Below the pieces are notes generated by a model. It was not told the DNA's origin and ran no database searches. It worked only from the letters and a program-made list of their open reading frames with translations. The position numbers and the translations under genes are program-made. From Viridibacterium sp035456105 (GTDB lineage Bacteria > Pseudomonadota > Gammaproteobacteria > Burkholderiales > Rhodocyclaceae), in assembly GCA_035456105.1 (NCBI GenBank), contig DATIDV010000010.1, positions 123,525 to 187,524 on the forward strand: a stretch of DNA of 64,000 bases, given 5' to 3'. This document shows positions 15,064 through 27,047 of the stretch, piece after piece; the first letter of the stretch is position 1; every line of letters begins with the position of its first letter.

Positions 15064-17417
15064 CACAGTGACTCCAGGAAGGCGATGAGGGACGCGCGAT
15101 CAGCGGCCGGCAGCGCTTCGAACTTCTTGCGGATCGCCTCGGCTTCGCCGCCGTGCCACAGGATGGCTTCGAGCAGCGTGCGGGCGCGGCCGTCGTGCAG
15201 GAAGCGCGCCTTGTCCGCACCGCCCGACGTGAACTTCAGCGTGCCGACGCCCCAAAGCGGCGCGGTGCGCCACATGGCGGGCATGGCCTTGTTCTCCTGC
15301 ACCGTGTCGGCGAGGTCCGTGCCCATGTCATGCAGCAGCAGGTCGGTGTAGGGGTGGATGGTCTGGTTGCGCAGCTCGGCGAAGGGGTGCGTGTTGCCGG
15401 TCTTCAGCTCGCTCACGTGGCAGCTGGTGCAGCCGGTGCTGGCGAACAGCGCAGCGCCCTTCGTGATGTCGGTCGGCACCACATCGTGTTCCACCGCCAC
15501 GCGCATGCCATCCGGGTAGCCGCTGCGGATGCTGCGCTGGGCCGGCACGCCCAGCAGCGACAGGTAGTGCGTCAGGCGCTGCAGCTCGGCTTCGGTCAGC
15601 GCAGTGGTGCCGGCATTGCTGCGGCAGTCGGCAGCGCCACGCTGGCAGGCGTGTTTCGGGTAGGTCGTGGTCGTTACGCTCATGTCATTGAGCATGGCTT
15701 CCGCAGCTTGATCGCGGATGCTGGCCTTGCTCGCCTTCCAGCCGAAGCGGCCCACGCGCGGCTGGCCGGTCTCGGGGTCGGTGACGAGGTTGAACACGCC
15801 GCGCACACCGTCGCCGTTCTTGTCGTCCGGGTCGGCCAGCGCGACGATGGTCTGCTCGGGGATCGCTTCGAGCAGGCCCATGCCGATCACCTGCGGCGCC
15901 TGGCGTACCGACAGCAGCGCCGGCACCGGGCCCTTGAAGGCATACACCGGCTTGCGCAGATCGACCTTGCTGCCGTCCGGCAGCGTGCGCGTCTGCGTGT
16001 CGAACTTGCTGATCGTCACGTCATAGTCGTTGGCCTTGCTGCCGGTGACGTGCTGCTGCACGTTGAAGCCGTAGTCCGGGTGCGCGGTGCGGCGGCCGTC
16101 GACGATGGCGCTGCCGGTGGCCACTACCATCATGTCCAGCACGGTGCCAATATCGGCTGGCGCACTGCGACCGTTGTTCACGTGGCAGGCGATGCAACGC
16201 TCCTGGTTGTAGCGCGGGCCTTGCTGCGCGATGTGCGCCGTGAACACCGGGTTGGTCTTGTCGTGCTCGGAGTGCGTGCCGTCCTTGAACGAGGTGTGGA
16301 AGATGCGGCGACCTTCGACGAAGCGCTGCACGTTCTTGATGCCGATATTGTTGGCCGGCTGCTGGAACACGCGCATCGGCTCTTCGGCGTAGTTGTACGA
16401 GATGCTGGCGTCACCGCCCAGCAGCGTGGCTGCCGGCAGTGGTTCGGAGTCCAGGTTCGGCGCTATGCCGTACCAGGGGCGCAGGCCCTGACCGACTACG
16501 TAGAGTTGCTCCAGCGAGTAGTAGCGACTGCCGCCACCGTCGATGATGGCCTTGCCGCTCTTCTCCGGGTCGGTGGTCGGTTGCGAGTAGTAGCGCGTGC
16601 CGTTCTGCAGCGGCCAGCCAGCTTTTTTCGCCTCTTGATTCGTCTCCCAGCGTGCCAGGCGCGAAGCCGGTGCCAGCTCGATCTTGTCACCCAGCTTCAG
16701 CGGGCTGTGCGGATCGGTGCGCCAGTTCGAGTCGAACTCGATCATGCAGTCCTGGCGCGGCTGGTCGGTGTGACAGAAGGGCAGGGCTTCGCCGCTCGGG
16801 CTCTTCTCGGTCGGGTTGTTGAAGCCGGTATTCATCGACCAGCCGTAGTCGCGCACTTCCGGGTTCTGGATGTTGCGGAACAGGCTGAAGGTAGTGCCGT
16901 CGAAACTGCCGCCATTCACGTGCAGGAAGATCTGGATCTTCTTGCCACCGGCCGGGATGGTGTCGCGGATTTCCAGTCCGAGCGTGCGGTTCTGGAAGTA
17001 GAAAGTGGGGAAGGTGAAGTAGGCGCCCGGACCCTTGTCGGCTTCGAACCAGCTTTCGCCACGCTCGCGCGCATGGCGGTCGGTGGTGCGGAAACCAGCT
17101 AACGTGACCAGCGTGCCGTCCGCTTCGCGGTACTGGAGTTGCTCGATGTACTGCGTGCCTTCGGGGAACAGCGGAACGTAGCCCTGCGCGGTGATGATGC
17201 CGGAGCCCGGCACGCCTTCGCTGGGTGTCTCGGTGACAGGCTGGCTGCTGCTACTGCTGCTCGCGCTTCCGCTGGGGGGCGTGCTGCTGTTCGTGCCGCC
17301 GCTGCCGCCACCTCCACCTCCGCCACAGGCCGCGAGCGAACCGCTCAGGGCCAGCGCCAGCAACAGGCGGGAAAATGGGTGGGACGCCGCAGCGCCTGCT
17401 GAGTGTTTCAGGGACAT
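15063..17417 (-). CDS. Lipoprotein di-heme oxidoreductase (DUF1111 / COG3488)
   Basis: A 784-residue exported lipoprotein: signal peptide ending LSGSLAAC, then a seven-Gly run and a Ser-rich linker. Two c-type heme sites are visible, CIACHVNNGRSAP and CTSCHVSELKTG, the pattern of the di-heme oxidoreductase/putative peroxidase family. The family portion occupies the C-terminal 450 residues; the N-terminal 300 residues after the linker (from GYVPLFPEGTQYIEQ) are an extension I do not recognise. I chose the ATG at 17417, with AGAGGA upstream. The redox partner and substrate are unknown. It shares a coupled stop/start with the glucanase gene. Confidence 0.82.
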   Translation of the reverse strand: MSLKHSAGAAASHPFSRLLLALALSGSLAACGGGGGGGSGGTNSSTPPSGSASSSSSSQPVTETPSEGVPGSGIITAQGYVPLFPEGTQYIEQLQYREADGTLVTLAGFRTTDRHARERGESWFEADKGPGAYFTFPTFYFQNRTLGLEIRDTIPAGGKKIQIFLHVNGGSFDGTTFSLFRNIQNPEVRDYGWSMNTGFNNPTEKSPSGEALPFCHTDQPRQDCMIEFDSNWRTDPHSPLKLGDKIELAPASRLARWETNQEAKKAGWPLQNGTRYYSQPTTDPEKSGKAIIDGGGSRYYSLEQLYVVGQGLRPWYGIAPNLDSEPLPAATLLGGDASISYNYAEEPMRVFQQPANNIGIKNVQRFVEGRRIFHTSFKDGTHSEHDKTNPVFTAHIAQQGPRYNQERCIACHVNNGRSAPADIGTVLDMMVVATGSAIVDGRRTAHPDYGFNVQQHVTGSKANDYDVTISKFDTQTRTLPDGSKVDLRKPVYAFKGPVPALLSVRQAPQVIGMGLLEAIPEQTIVALADPDDKNGDGVRGVFNLVTDPETGQPRVGRFGWKASKASIRDQAAEAMLNDMSVTTTTYPKHACQRGAADCRSNAGTTALTEAELQRLTHYLSLLGVPAQRSIRSGYPDGMRVAVEHDVVPTDITKGAALFASTGCTSCHVSELKTGNTHPFAELRNQTIHPYTDLLLHDMGTDLADTVQENKAMPAMWRTAPLWGVGTLKFTSGGADKARFLHDGRARTLLEAILWHGGEAEAIRKKFEALPAADRASLIAFLESL

Positions 17418-18040
17418 CGTCAAATCCTCTGTGTGGTGTTGCGCATTCTTCTGCGGAATGCTCTTCTGTCCCTCAGAGTGTGGCGTCGACGACGCGCAGA
17501 TGCAGGGCATAAACGATCTGCGTTGGCCTGGCGTCGATGGGCGTCTTTACCGAAAATGACAATGTCACTGATTGTCAGAGTAGTGACGTTTTGCGGCACC
17601 GTTCGACGTGCTTGTACCGCGCGCGTGCAGAGGGACGACGCAACATCATCCGTGTCGATGCGTTCACAGCGTTTTGCTCAAAGCTGCTACAGGTACTTCT
17701 TCTTGATCTCGAGGAAGAAGGATTTCGACAGGGTTGAGGCATGGTCCTCGCTCAGCGCTATCGCATCGCCAGCCTTGTGCTCCCGCATCGAGTTTGATGC
17801 TCCTTGCCGGCCGCACTGCGCCGCCGTTGTTCAGCGGCGAGTTGCATGGCACGCGTGCCTCATTGAGCGGGTTGCTGCCCTTCGGTTTCAGGGCACATGT
17901 GTGGTGCACGAAATAATATGAAAATGCCAAATGCATGTTGTGGAAACGCTGCGGTACGCAGCGCTCGCAGGCCGCCTTGCAAGACATTCGTCGTTGCATT
18001 CCCGCGTGTGGTTGTCACGCACAGCGTGGGGCACCTCCGA
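17418..18040. other. Intergenic region upstream of the di-heme protein gene
   Basis: About 620 bases. It must hold the promoter for the di-heme/glucanase pair. A possible 33-codon gene is at 17687-17788; otherwise I see nothing recognisable. Confidence 0.45.
17687..17788 (-). CDS. Possible small basic protein (33 residues)
   Basis: An ATG at 17788 with AAGGAG eleven bases upstream opens a frame encoding MREHKAGDAIALSEDH, then ASTLSKSFFLEIKKKYL, and a stop. The composition is protein-like: a charged N-terminal half and an amphipathic, Lys-rich C terminus. I do not recognise a family. It could be a real small protein or the end of a lost gene. Confidence 0.3.
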   Translation of the reverse strand: MREHKAGDAIALSEDHASTLSKSFFLEIKKKYL

Positions 18041-18469
18041 TCAATCCTGTCCTCCAGCCACGGCTTCCAGCCGCTCCAGGATGCGCGGCCAGCCGCCGCC
18101 CATGCCCTGGTAGCCGCGCTCGTCTTCGGGGCGGAAGCCTGAGTGCTCCATGCGCACGTGCGTGCCTTCGCCTTCTGGTGTCAGCGTCCAGGTCACTACC
18201 GTCTTCAGTCCGCTGTCCGACTCCGAGCCGTCGCCCCAGCTGTAGGCCAGCACATGCGGCGCTTCCACTTTCAGCACCACGCAGTTCGTCACGCCTGACC
18301 AACCGGGCATGGGTTTCGCACGGAACGTGAAGCGCTGGCCCACGGTCGGTACGAAATCGTTTTGCATCAACCATTCCGCAATGAGTTGCTCGTCCGTCAG
18401 CGCACGCCAGATCTTCTCCGGCGCGTGCGGCATGAGGCGCTGGACGATGATGGATTTTGTTTCGCTCAC
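18041..18469 (-). CDS. SRPBCC (AHSA1-like) domain protein
   Basis: The 142-residue soluble protein fits the AHSA1/START-like helix-grip fold: a first strand KSIIVQRLMPHAPEKIWRAL (with the typical A.P..VW.ALTD pattern), then EWLMQNDF, a central WSGVTNCVVLKVEAPHVLAYSW, TVVTWTLTPEGEGTHVRMEHSGF and a C-terminal helix GGWPRILERLE. These domains bind hydrophobic ligands or assist folding. The start codon is GTG, with GAAG a few bases upstream. No partner gene (such as an ArsR regulator) is adjacent. Confidence 0.85.
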   Translation of the reverse strand: MSETKSIIVQRLMPHAPEKIWRALTDEQLIAEWLMQNDFVPTVGQRFTFRAKPMPGWSGVTNCVVLKVEAPHVLAYSWGDGSESDSGLKTVVTWTLTPEGEGTHVRMEHSGFRPEDERGYQGMGGGWPRILERLEAVAGGQD

Positions 18470-18648
18470 GAGTCTTCAGGATCCTTAAAAAATTGGAGCG
18501 GAATGCTTCAGGCCAGGCGCGCCGACGCAGACAGCACACGCCCTAGGGCAAGGAGATGCAACGACGGCGGAACCATATTGTTGTAGCACCTTGGTTCGGC
18601 AATGGAGCCAAGTGCTCCAGTGTGGCATCGGCACCATGCGCCGAGCCT

Positions 18649-19503
18649 TCAGCAGCCGCTTGACTCTCCGCGCTCGAAGCGACTGAAGCCAAAGTCTCCG
18701 CCTGATCCGGGTTTGATGCAGATGACGATCCCCAGTGATTTTGCCGAGGCGGTCATGGCGGGCGGGAAGGGGGAGTAGGGTGCAGAGCGTTCCAGCAGGC
18801 GCTTGACGAATTCAACCTGCTCTTTCTGGTCGCTTTCGTTCAGCACTTCCAGGGTCCTGATCGTGCCGTCAGGATTGATGCGAACCTGCAAGGCGGCGGT
18901 TCCGCGCCCGCCGTAGCCGGAGTGTTTCATCAGCTTGGCGTTGCGGTTGAGCCTGTTCATCAGGGAGTCGAGATACGCCTCGAGGCTGTAGCGGTCGACG
19001 GGCGGACTGTTGGGGATCCTCTCCACCGTCACAGGACCGTCGTCATCGTGTTGATGCGCCAACTCGCGGCCGATGTTCTGTGCCATGGCCAGTGAGCGCT
19101 TGCTCAGGCTGGCCTGCGCATTTGCCTGGCCCTTGGGTGTCGGCCCCAGAGACTCGAGGAAATTATTGACGTCGTCGCGTTCCGCCTGGGTGTACTTGGG
19201 TTGCTCCACGGCAACGGCGGCGGGCGCTGGTGAGCTCAGAGCGGGCTTGCTTGAAGCCAGGGTGGGTTTCCGTAGGCGTGGCGCCGTTTGGCCTGGCAGT
19301 GGGCTGACTATCGTCGCAGGGGCGGCAGCCTGCTGGTTCGACTGCCTGGCGTTGGGCGCCATGCGCACATTCAGGCGTTGTGGTGGCTTGTTCGCTTGCG
19401 GCTGGGCGGCCGGCAGCATCAGCACAATCACGTGGATCAGCAGCGAAATGCAGACAGTCAGATAGAACAACTGCTGCGAAGGCCGTGTTTCAAGAAAATC
19501 CAT
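18649..19503 (-). CDS. TonB-like protein with C-terminal TonB domain
   Basis: The 284-residue protein has a short cytoplasmic N terminus, one transmembrane helix (FYLTVCISLLIHVIVLMLP), a Pro/Ala/Gln-rich periplasmic stretch and a C-terminal TonB-like domain (ALQVRINPDGTIRTLEVLNES ... RSAPYSPFPPAM). This is the layout of energy transducers that pass proton-motive force from ExbB/ExbD to outer-membrane receptors. No exbB, exbD or receptor gene is near, so it could instead be a TonB-domain protein of another system. The residues after the domain (GSGGDFGFSRFERGESSGC) form a short tail. Confidence 0.75.
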   Translation of the reverse strand: MDFLETRPSQQLFYLTVCISLLIHVIVLMLPAAQPQANKPPQRLNVRMAPNARQSNQQAAAPATIVSPLPGQTAPRLRKPTLASSKPALSSPAPAAVAVEQPKYTQAERDDVNNFLESLGPTPKGQANAQASLSKRSLAMAQNIGRELAHQHDDDGPVTVERIPNSPPVDRYSLEAYLDSLMNRLNRNAKLMKHSGYGGRGTAALQVRINPDGTIRTLEVLNESDQKEQVEFVKRLLERSAPYSPFPPAMTASAKSLGIVICIKPGSGGDFGFSRFERGESSGC

Positions 19504-19593
19504 TGCCGGAGTCTACCGATTCGGCCCGTGACACGCTTGCCAATGTGCTGAGCGCTGTAAAGCTGAATGGCTGCCCGCGCGTGACCTCAGAAA

Positions 19594-19752
19594 CTGTTCA
19601 CGATCCCTGTAAAACCATCGTCATCCCGGCGAAAGCCGGGATCCAGATCGCTCGGTACTGGATCCCGGCTTTCGCCGGGATGACGAACTTATTTTTGGCG
19701 TTTCAAGAAAATTCCTGCCCTATTTTCACGAGTTTCGAAAGATCGTGAACAG
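19594..19752. repeat. 12-bp inverted repeats enclosing the second REP-like palindrome
   Basis: CTGTTCACGATC (19594-19605) and its exact complement GATCGTGAACAG (19741-19752) bracket the palindrome at 19619-19686. The whole 159-base unit looks like a nested palindromic element, possibly a miniature mobile element. No target duplication is obvious. Confidence 0.55.
19619..19686. repeat. REP-like palindrome (copy 2)
   Basis: CGTCATCCCGGCGAAAGCC on the left pairs with GGCTTTCGCCGGGATGACG on the right; the interior GGGATCCAGATCG and CTGGATCCC match copy 1 at 13889-13959. It lies in the spacer upstream of the TonB-like gene and of the MFS gene. Confidence 0.9.
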
Positions 19753-19804
19753 GCTCTCAGATGAAGCCTGCCCCGTCGTGGCGCCCAGCAACGATTCGCA
19801 CTCG

Positions 19805-19840
19805 GCAACATGACAACATGACAACATGATGACAACATGA
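19805..19840. repeat. Short tandem repeat ACAACATG
   Basis: Three copies of ACAACATG plus a partial ACATG occur within 36 bases, with an ATG interrupting the series. The repeat lies in the leader region of the MFS gene. Function unknown; copy number could vary between strains. Confidence 0.5.
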
Positions 19841-19946
19841 ACTGGTTGTCAGGAACTCCGAACACCGGCAATTCATCCATAAGCGACCTCACAAGGTTTC
19901 ACAGAGCATCAGGTAAGTGCGTGCATCGCCCCGGTACAATTTGCCC

Positions 19947-21164
19947 ATGCCGCTCTTCAATGCGCTTTCGCGCAATCAGATTCAGACCCTCTCTCTCATT
20001 GCGATTTCCATTCTCGCCAATGTCACCATGAGTGGTGGGCGGGTCGCGGCGTCTCTCTTCGTGCTCCGGCACGGCGGCTCGGCGGTGCTGGCGGGCATCG
20101 CCTATAGCACTTACAGCCTGTTGCCCGCCTTGCTTTCGCTGCTGATCGGGCGCTGGATCGATATGGTCGGGCCGCGGCGCGCCATGCGTACCAGTCAGGT
20201 CGTGATGATCGCAGGGCTGATCGCGCCCGCGCTCTTTCCCTCCATGGTGACGGTTTTTGGCTGCGCGCTGGTTTGCGGCATCGGTTTCTCAAGCTACCTC
20301 CTTGCAGCCAACGTGGCCGTGACGATGATGCCTTTCGAACATCACGGAGAGCGCGTTGGCATGCTTGGCTGGCTGGCAATGGGCGGTTCGGCGGCGGGCG
20401 CAGTCGGGCCGATGGTTGTGGGCTTTGCCATCGACCATGGCGGCTTCAACGCAGCATACGGCGCCATGGCGGCCATCGTGGCGGCCAGTCTCGTTCTCTC
20501 GTTCTGCGTCGATGTGCCCGGTGGTGTCGGCGGCATGCTCAGGCCCAAGGGTGAGCGACACAAGCATGGCGTTGCACGACTCGTGTTCTCCAATCCGCGT
20601 CTGCTGCGCATCTATCTGCTAGCCATGGTGGTCTCCATGGGCTACGACGGCTTCGCCTTCATGACGCCGGTACTGGGCCAGGAGCGCGGTCTTTCGGCGA
20701 CTACCATCGGCATGATCATGTCGTGCTTTGCGGTCGGCACCTTTTCGGTCGGCGCTTTGCTGCCCTGGCTGTCGCGGCACTTCACCGAGTGGCGCATGAT
20801 GATGCTGGCATTCGGCGCAACCGCTGCCGTATTCATGTTGTTGCCGTTGGCCTACAACGGCTACGTGTATGGCGTGCTGGGCTTCCTGTTCGGTTTCGCA
20901 GCCGGCGCGGGCCAGCCGAACATCCTCAGCCTGATCTATCGGGCGATGCCTGACCGCGCTGGCGAGGGCGCCGGGTTACGCTCCCTGATGGGTAACACCG
21001 TAGGGCTCACGGCACCCTCGATCTACGGCTCCGTGGCCGGCATGTTCGGTGCGGTGCCTGTGTTCATCGGCGTCGGCTGTGTCGCTGCGCTCGCCAGCTG
21101 GCAGTCGTTCATGGGCTGGAAGGGAAGCACGGAGCCTGTGCGCAGTGACGAGACGCATCAGTAG
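19947..21164 (+). CDS. Major facilitator superfamily transporter
   Basis: A 405-residue polytopic protein with about 12 predicted helices. The loop between helices 2 and 3 reads GRWIDMVGPRRAMRTS, the MFS motif A, and an equivalent loop appears in the second half (SRHFTEWRMMM). It looks like an exporter of the drug/sugar-efflux type, but the substrate cannot be told. I chose the ATG at 19947 (MPLFNALSRNQIQ); an upstream frame start at 19917 would add ten polar residues. Its own transcript probably starts within the 440-base spacer. Confidence 0.88.
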   Translation: MPLFNALSRNQIQTLSLIAISILANVTMSGGRVAASLFVLRHGGSAVLAGIAYSTYSLLPALLSLLIGRWIDMVGPRRAMRTSQVVMIAGLIAPALFPSMVTVFGCALVCGIGFSSYLLAANVAVTMMPFEHHGERVGMLGWLAMGGSAAGAVGPMVVGFAIDHGGFNAAYGAMAAIVAASLVLSFCVDVPGGVGGMLRPKGERHKHGVARLVFSNPRLLRIYLLAMVVSMGYDGFAFMTPVLGQERGLSATTIGMIMSCFAVGTFSVGALLPWLSRHFTEWRMMMLAFGATAAVFMLLPLAYNGYVYGVLGFLFGFAAGAGQPNILSLIYRAMPDRAGEGAGLRSLMGNTVGLTAPSIYGSVAGMFGAVPVFIGVGCVAALASWQSFMGWKGSTEPVRSDETHQ

Positions 21165-21238
21165 TTGATGCGCGCCTCTTTCCGGCAGGTGTTGCCCGGA
21201 ATGACCGGTTCGCGCCCTTCAGCTTTCGTGCGGCCCGC

Positions 21239-21634
21239 TCATTTTCTGACCGGGTAGTGTTCGATCCGGCAAGGCCCGCGATCCTTGCATTCTCCGTCGA
21301 GGTATTGGTAGCGGAAGCCTGCAATGGCTCCAATCTTCGGCCATTGCTTGCGGGGTAGGTTGGACTGGTAGTCCGCCGTCTCTGGAGTGAAGCTTATCCG
21401 CGCGTCCTTGGCCGGGCATTCAACGTCGGGCTTGCTCGTTACGCTGAGAATGATCACTTCGATTTCGCCCGCCGACTTGTGATGTTCGAGGACTTTGACC
21501 TTGAGCTCGCATATATCCCAGCTTGATGCCTGGGCCGGTTGTGCGAGGACATGAAGCATTCCAAGGGCGAAGTAGTGAAGTAGGTGACGGATGATGCAGT
21601 CCTTTTGGGTTCGGTGGAGTTTGGCTGAACGCAA
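21239..21634 (-). CDS. Hypothetical exported protein
   Basis: The 131-residue product starts at a TTG with a basic N region and a hydrophobic stretch (IIRHLLHYFALGMLHVLA) ending QPAQAS, which reads as a signal peptide. The mature part (SSWDICELKVKVLEHHKSAG...) is about 95 residues with four Cys, two of them in DGECKDRGPC, so it is probably a disulphide-bonded periplasmic protein. I do not recognise a family. It converges with the MFS gene. Confidence 0.5.
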   Translation of the reverse strand: MRSAKLHRTQKDCIIRHLLHYFALGMLHVLAQPAQASSWDICELKVKVLEHHKSAGEIEVIILSVTSKPDVECPAKDARISFTPETADYQSNLPRKQWPKIGAIAGFRYQYLDGECKDRGPCRIEHYPVRK

Positions 21635-21677
21635 TGCAGCGCCTGGCCGCCATTATCCGCAGGTTTCCGCTCCAAGT

Positions 21678-21705
21678 AAAAATGCCCGCAAGCGCGGGCA
21701 TTTTT
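21678..21705. terminator. Bidirectional intrinsic terminator
   Basis: AAAAATGCCCGC / GCGGGCATTTTT around a short loop, with A and T tracts on both sides. It lies just after the stop (21729) of the large transglutaminase gene on the minus strand and separates it from the hypothetical exported protein gene. Confidence 0.85.
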
Positions 21706-21728
21706 CTCGTTGCTTCACTAACGAAAAC

Positions 21729-25139
<3,411 letters not shown>

Positions 25140-25691
25140 GTGATGCTCTCCGCTGAGTTTTTTGGGCAAGTGATTAAAGCAAGATGTGTGCGCTCGGCGC
25201 ATGCACCAATCGGGGCGGGCAGGTCGAGTGAAAGCACCGGATTAAGGCCTGAAAGGTGTTGCAAAGGTATTGCCATGCACCACAAAGGCGCCGGCGTGTT
25301 CGCGGGGGCTGGGTAAAGGGGACCGGGCGCGCCTCGTCCCGGTGCGGGATCACCTCTTTCAAGTGGCGCGGTTGCACCGCAAGGAAGGGCGACAAGGCGC
25401 GGGGGTGCGAAAATTTTATGCCGTCGTCAAAAGGCGCGCGGTTATTGGTTCTGCGGCCATGCCGTGCCAAGCGCCGCATGTGGCCTTCCTCTCCAGCCAT
25501 GCCGGCCTGCGGGCCAGGCAGCAAGCCGCTCTGCGGGCAACGCTTCCAGAGTCGTAATGGGCATTTTTCGGATTGTTTTAACCCGATTTTGGGGGTGAGA
25601 TCGTTCAATGACGACGGTGTCGCCATGAGGCGGCTGTGTCAATCAAATCAAATCGCAGGTGCTGTGAGCACCGAAACACTGGAGACCCTGT
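25140..25691. other. Intergenic region, no recognised feature
   Basis: About 550 bases between divergent genes. The open frames in it have no family resemblance and no ribosome-binding sites. It probably holds two promoters; I could not place them with confidence. Confidence 0.4.
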
Positions 25692-26552
25692 ATGAAACCT
25701 GTATCGAGAAGTCTTGCGCTGGCTGCCGCCGTGTTGCTGTCTGCATGCAGCGGCAGGCAGGAGGCTTCGGCGCGCGCGAGCGCGGCCGAGGCGGCACCCG
25801 CGTCGGCTGCCGCCGTGGCGGCACGAGGGGCTGGCGATGGCGCAAGCTCAGAAAAGATTGCCAATGCACCGGCGCAGCGTTTTATCGCGCTGAGCCATCA
25901 ACTGACTGTCGAAACGGAGAGCACGACCCTGCAGCAGATATTCGAGGATGCGATCCGGCGCTGTGAGGCGGCAGGGTGCGAAGTGTTGAATTCCGGCCTT
26001 TCGCGCGGCGATGCGTACAACGTACCCTCAGCTGTTCTTTCAGCACGCATCCCGCCACAGGCCGTTGATGGCTTCCTTGGCGGGCTGGAGAAGGAAGGCA
26101 CGGCCAGGGTGATCCAGCACCAGCGACAGGCCGAAGACAAGACCGGCGAAGTGGTCGATGCTGAAGCGCGCATTGCCAACCTCACCGAACTGCGTGATCG
26201 CCTGCGCAAGATGCTGGCGAGCCGGCCGGGTAGCCTCTCGGAGGTGCTGGAAGTGGAGCGCGAACTGGCCGAGACCCAGTCGAAGCTCGACAGCATGCGC
26301 GGCCTGCGCAAGGCGCTGGCCAATCAGACGGAGAAGGTTGCGATGAACATCCAGTTCCAGGCGCGCCGCTCGATGTCCGAGCAAAGCTTCTTTGCCCCCG
26401 CCGCATTCGCATGGCATAAGGCTGGCCGCGTGTTGATGGGCAGCCTAGGTAGCCTGATCACGTTCATTGCGGCCGCGTTGCCGTGGTTGCTGGTGGGGGT
26501 GCCTGTGGTGTGGGGGCTGCGCGGGCTGTGGCGCAGGAGGAAGACGCGCTGA
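25692..26552 (+). CDS. DUF4349 family lipoprotein
   Basis: The 286-residue protein begins with a lipoprotein signal, ALAAAVLLSAC, then an Ala-rich segment, a conserved extracytoplasmic domain (RFIALSHQLTVETES ... ARIPPQAVDGFLGGLE), a coiled-coil stretch (DAEARIANLTELRDRLRKML ... VERELAETQSKLDSMRG), and a C-terminal transmembrane helix with a basic end (LWRRRKTR). That is the DUF4349 layout. The family is often found in envelope proteins of unknown role. GGAG lies nine bases before the ATG. Dual anchoring by lipid and helix would place the domain in the periplasm. Confidence 0.82.
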   Translation: MKPVSRSLALAAAVLLSACSGRQEASARASAAEAAPASAAAVAARGAGDGASSEKIANAPAQRFIALSHQLTVETESTTLQQIFEDAIRRCEAAGCEVLNSGLSRGDAYNVPSAVLSARIPPQAVDGFLGGLEKEGTARVIQHQRQAEDKTGEVVDAEARIANLTELRDRLRKMLASRPGSLSEVLEVERELAETQSKLDSMRGLRKALANQTEKVAMNIQFQARRSMSEQSFFAPAAFAWHKAGRVLMGSLGSLITFIAAALPWLLVGVPVVWGLRGLWRRRKTR

Positions 26553-26697
26553 TATTGACTCTTCGGCCAGGTCCCGCTTAGGTGGGAATCTGGCGTTGAG
26601 GCAGAGGTACTGTGAGCACGACGAATGCAGTGCAGCTTGCGCTGCTATCCAAATGATATTTCCCCGATAGCGCGTAATAGCGCATGGGGTCAATTTC

Positions 26698-26976
26698 TCA
26701 GGAGTAGTAGGCGCCGCCGGGCGGGCTGGCGAGCAGGAGCATGGCTTCGTCGAGCAGCTCCTGTGGAATGTTCTTCAGCGAAGCGCGGTGCACTTCCATC
26801 GAAGTCCAGGTTTCGATGACAACGAAGGCGTGAGGGTTCTGTTGATTGCGCAACAGTTGCAGGGATTCGCAGCCTGCGGAGCTCTTGATTGCGGGAATGA
26901 GGGAAAGCAGAAACGCATACAGCTTGTCCGCCATGCCGGTACGGGCTTCAAAGTTGCTGATACGGGTCACGCTCAT
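26698..26976 (-). CDS. ABM-domain protein (putative quinol monooxygenase)
   Basis: The 92-residue protein is a small ferredoxin-like alpha/beta fold of the antibiotic biosynthesis monooxygenase family: ISNFEARTGMADKLYAFLL, then GCESLQLLRNQQNPHAFVVIETW, and a helical end with the typical A/K..L..IPQEL region. Homologues such as YgiN oxidise quinols or assist heme breakdown without cofactors. The exact reaction here is unknown. It lies between the DUF4349 gene and pta without a shared operon signal. Confidence 0.8.
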   Translation of the reverse strand: MSVTRISNFEARTGMADKLYAFLLSLIPAIKSSAGCESLQLLRNQQNPHAFVVIETWTSMEVHRASLKNIPQELLDEAMLLLASPPGGAYYS

Positions 26977-27047
26977 GGGCTCGTCCTCGTTAGCTGGTAT
27001 CGATCAATCGTCACGATACCAGCGCTCGTTCGAGTTAAGCCAGCATG

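Noticed and set aside
15153..17102. 649-codon open frame on the plus strand opposite the di-heme protein gene
   Set aside because: The opposite strand has the heme motifs, signal peptide and ribosome-binding site. The plus-strand product has no family features; it is open because of high GC.
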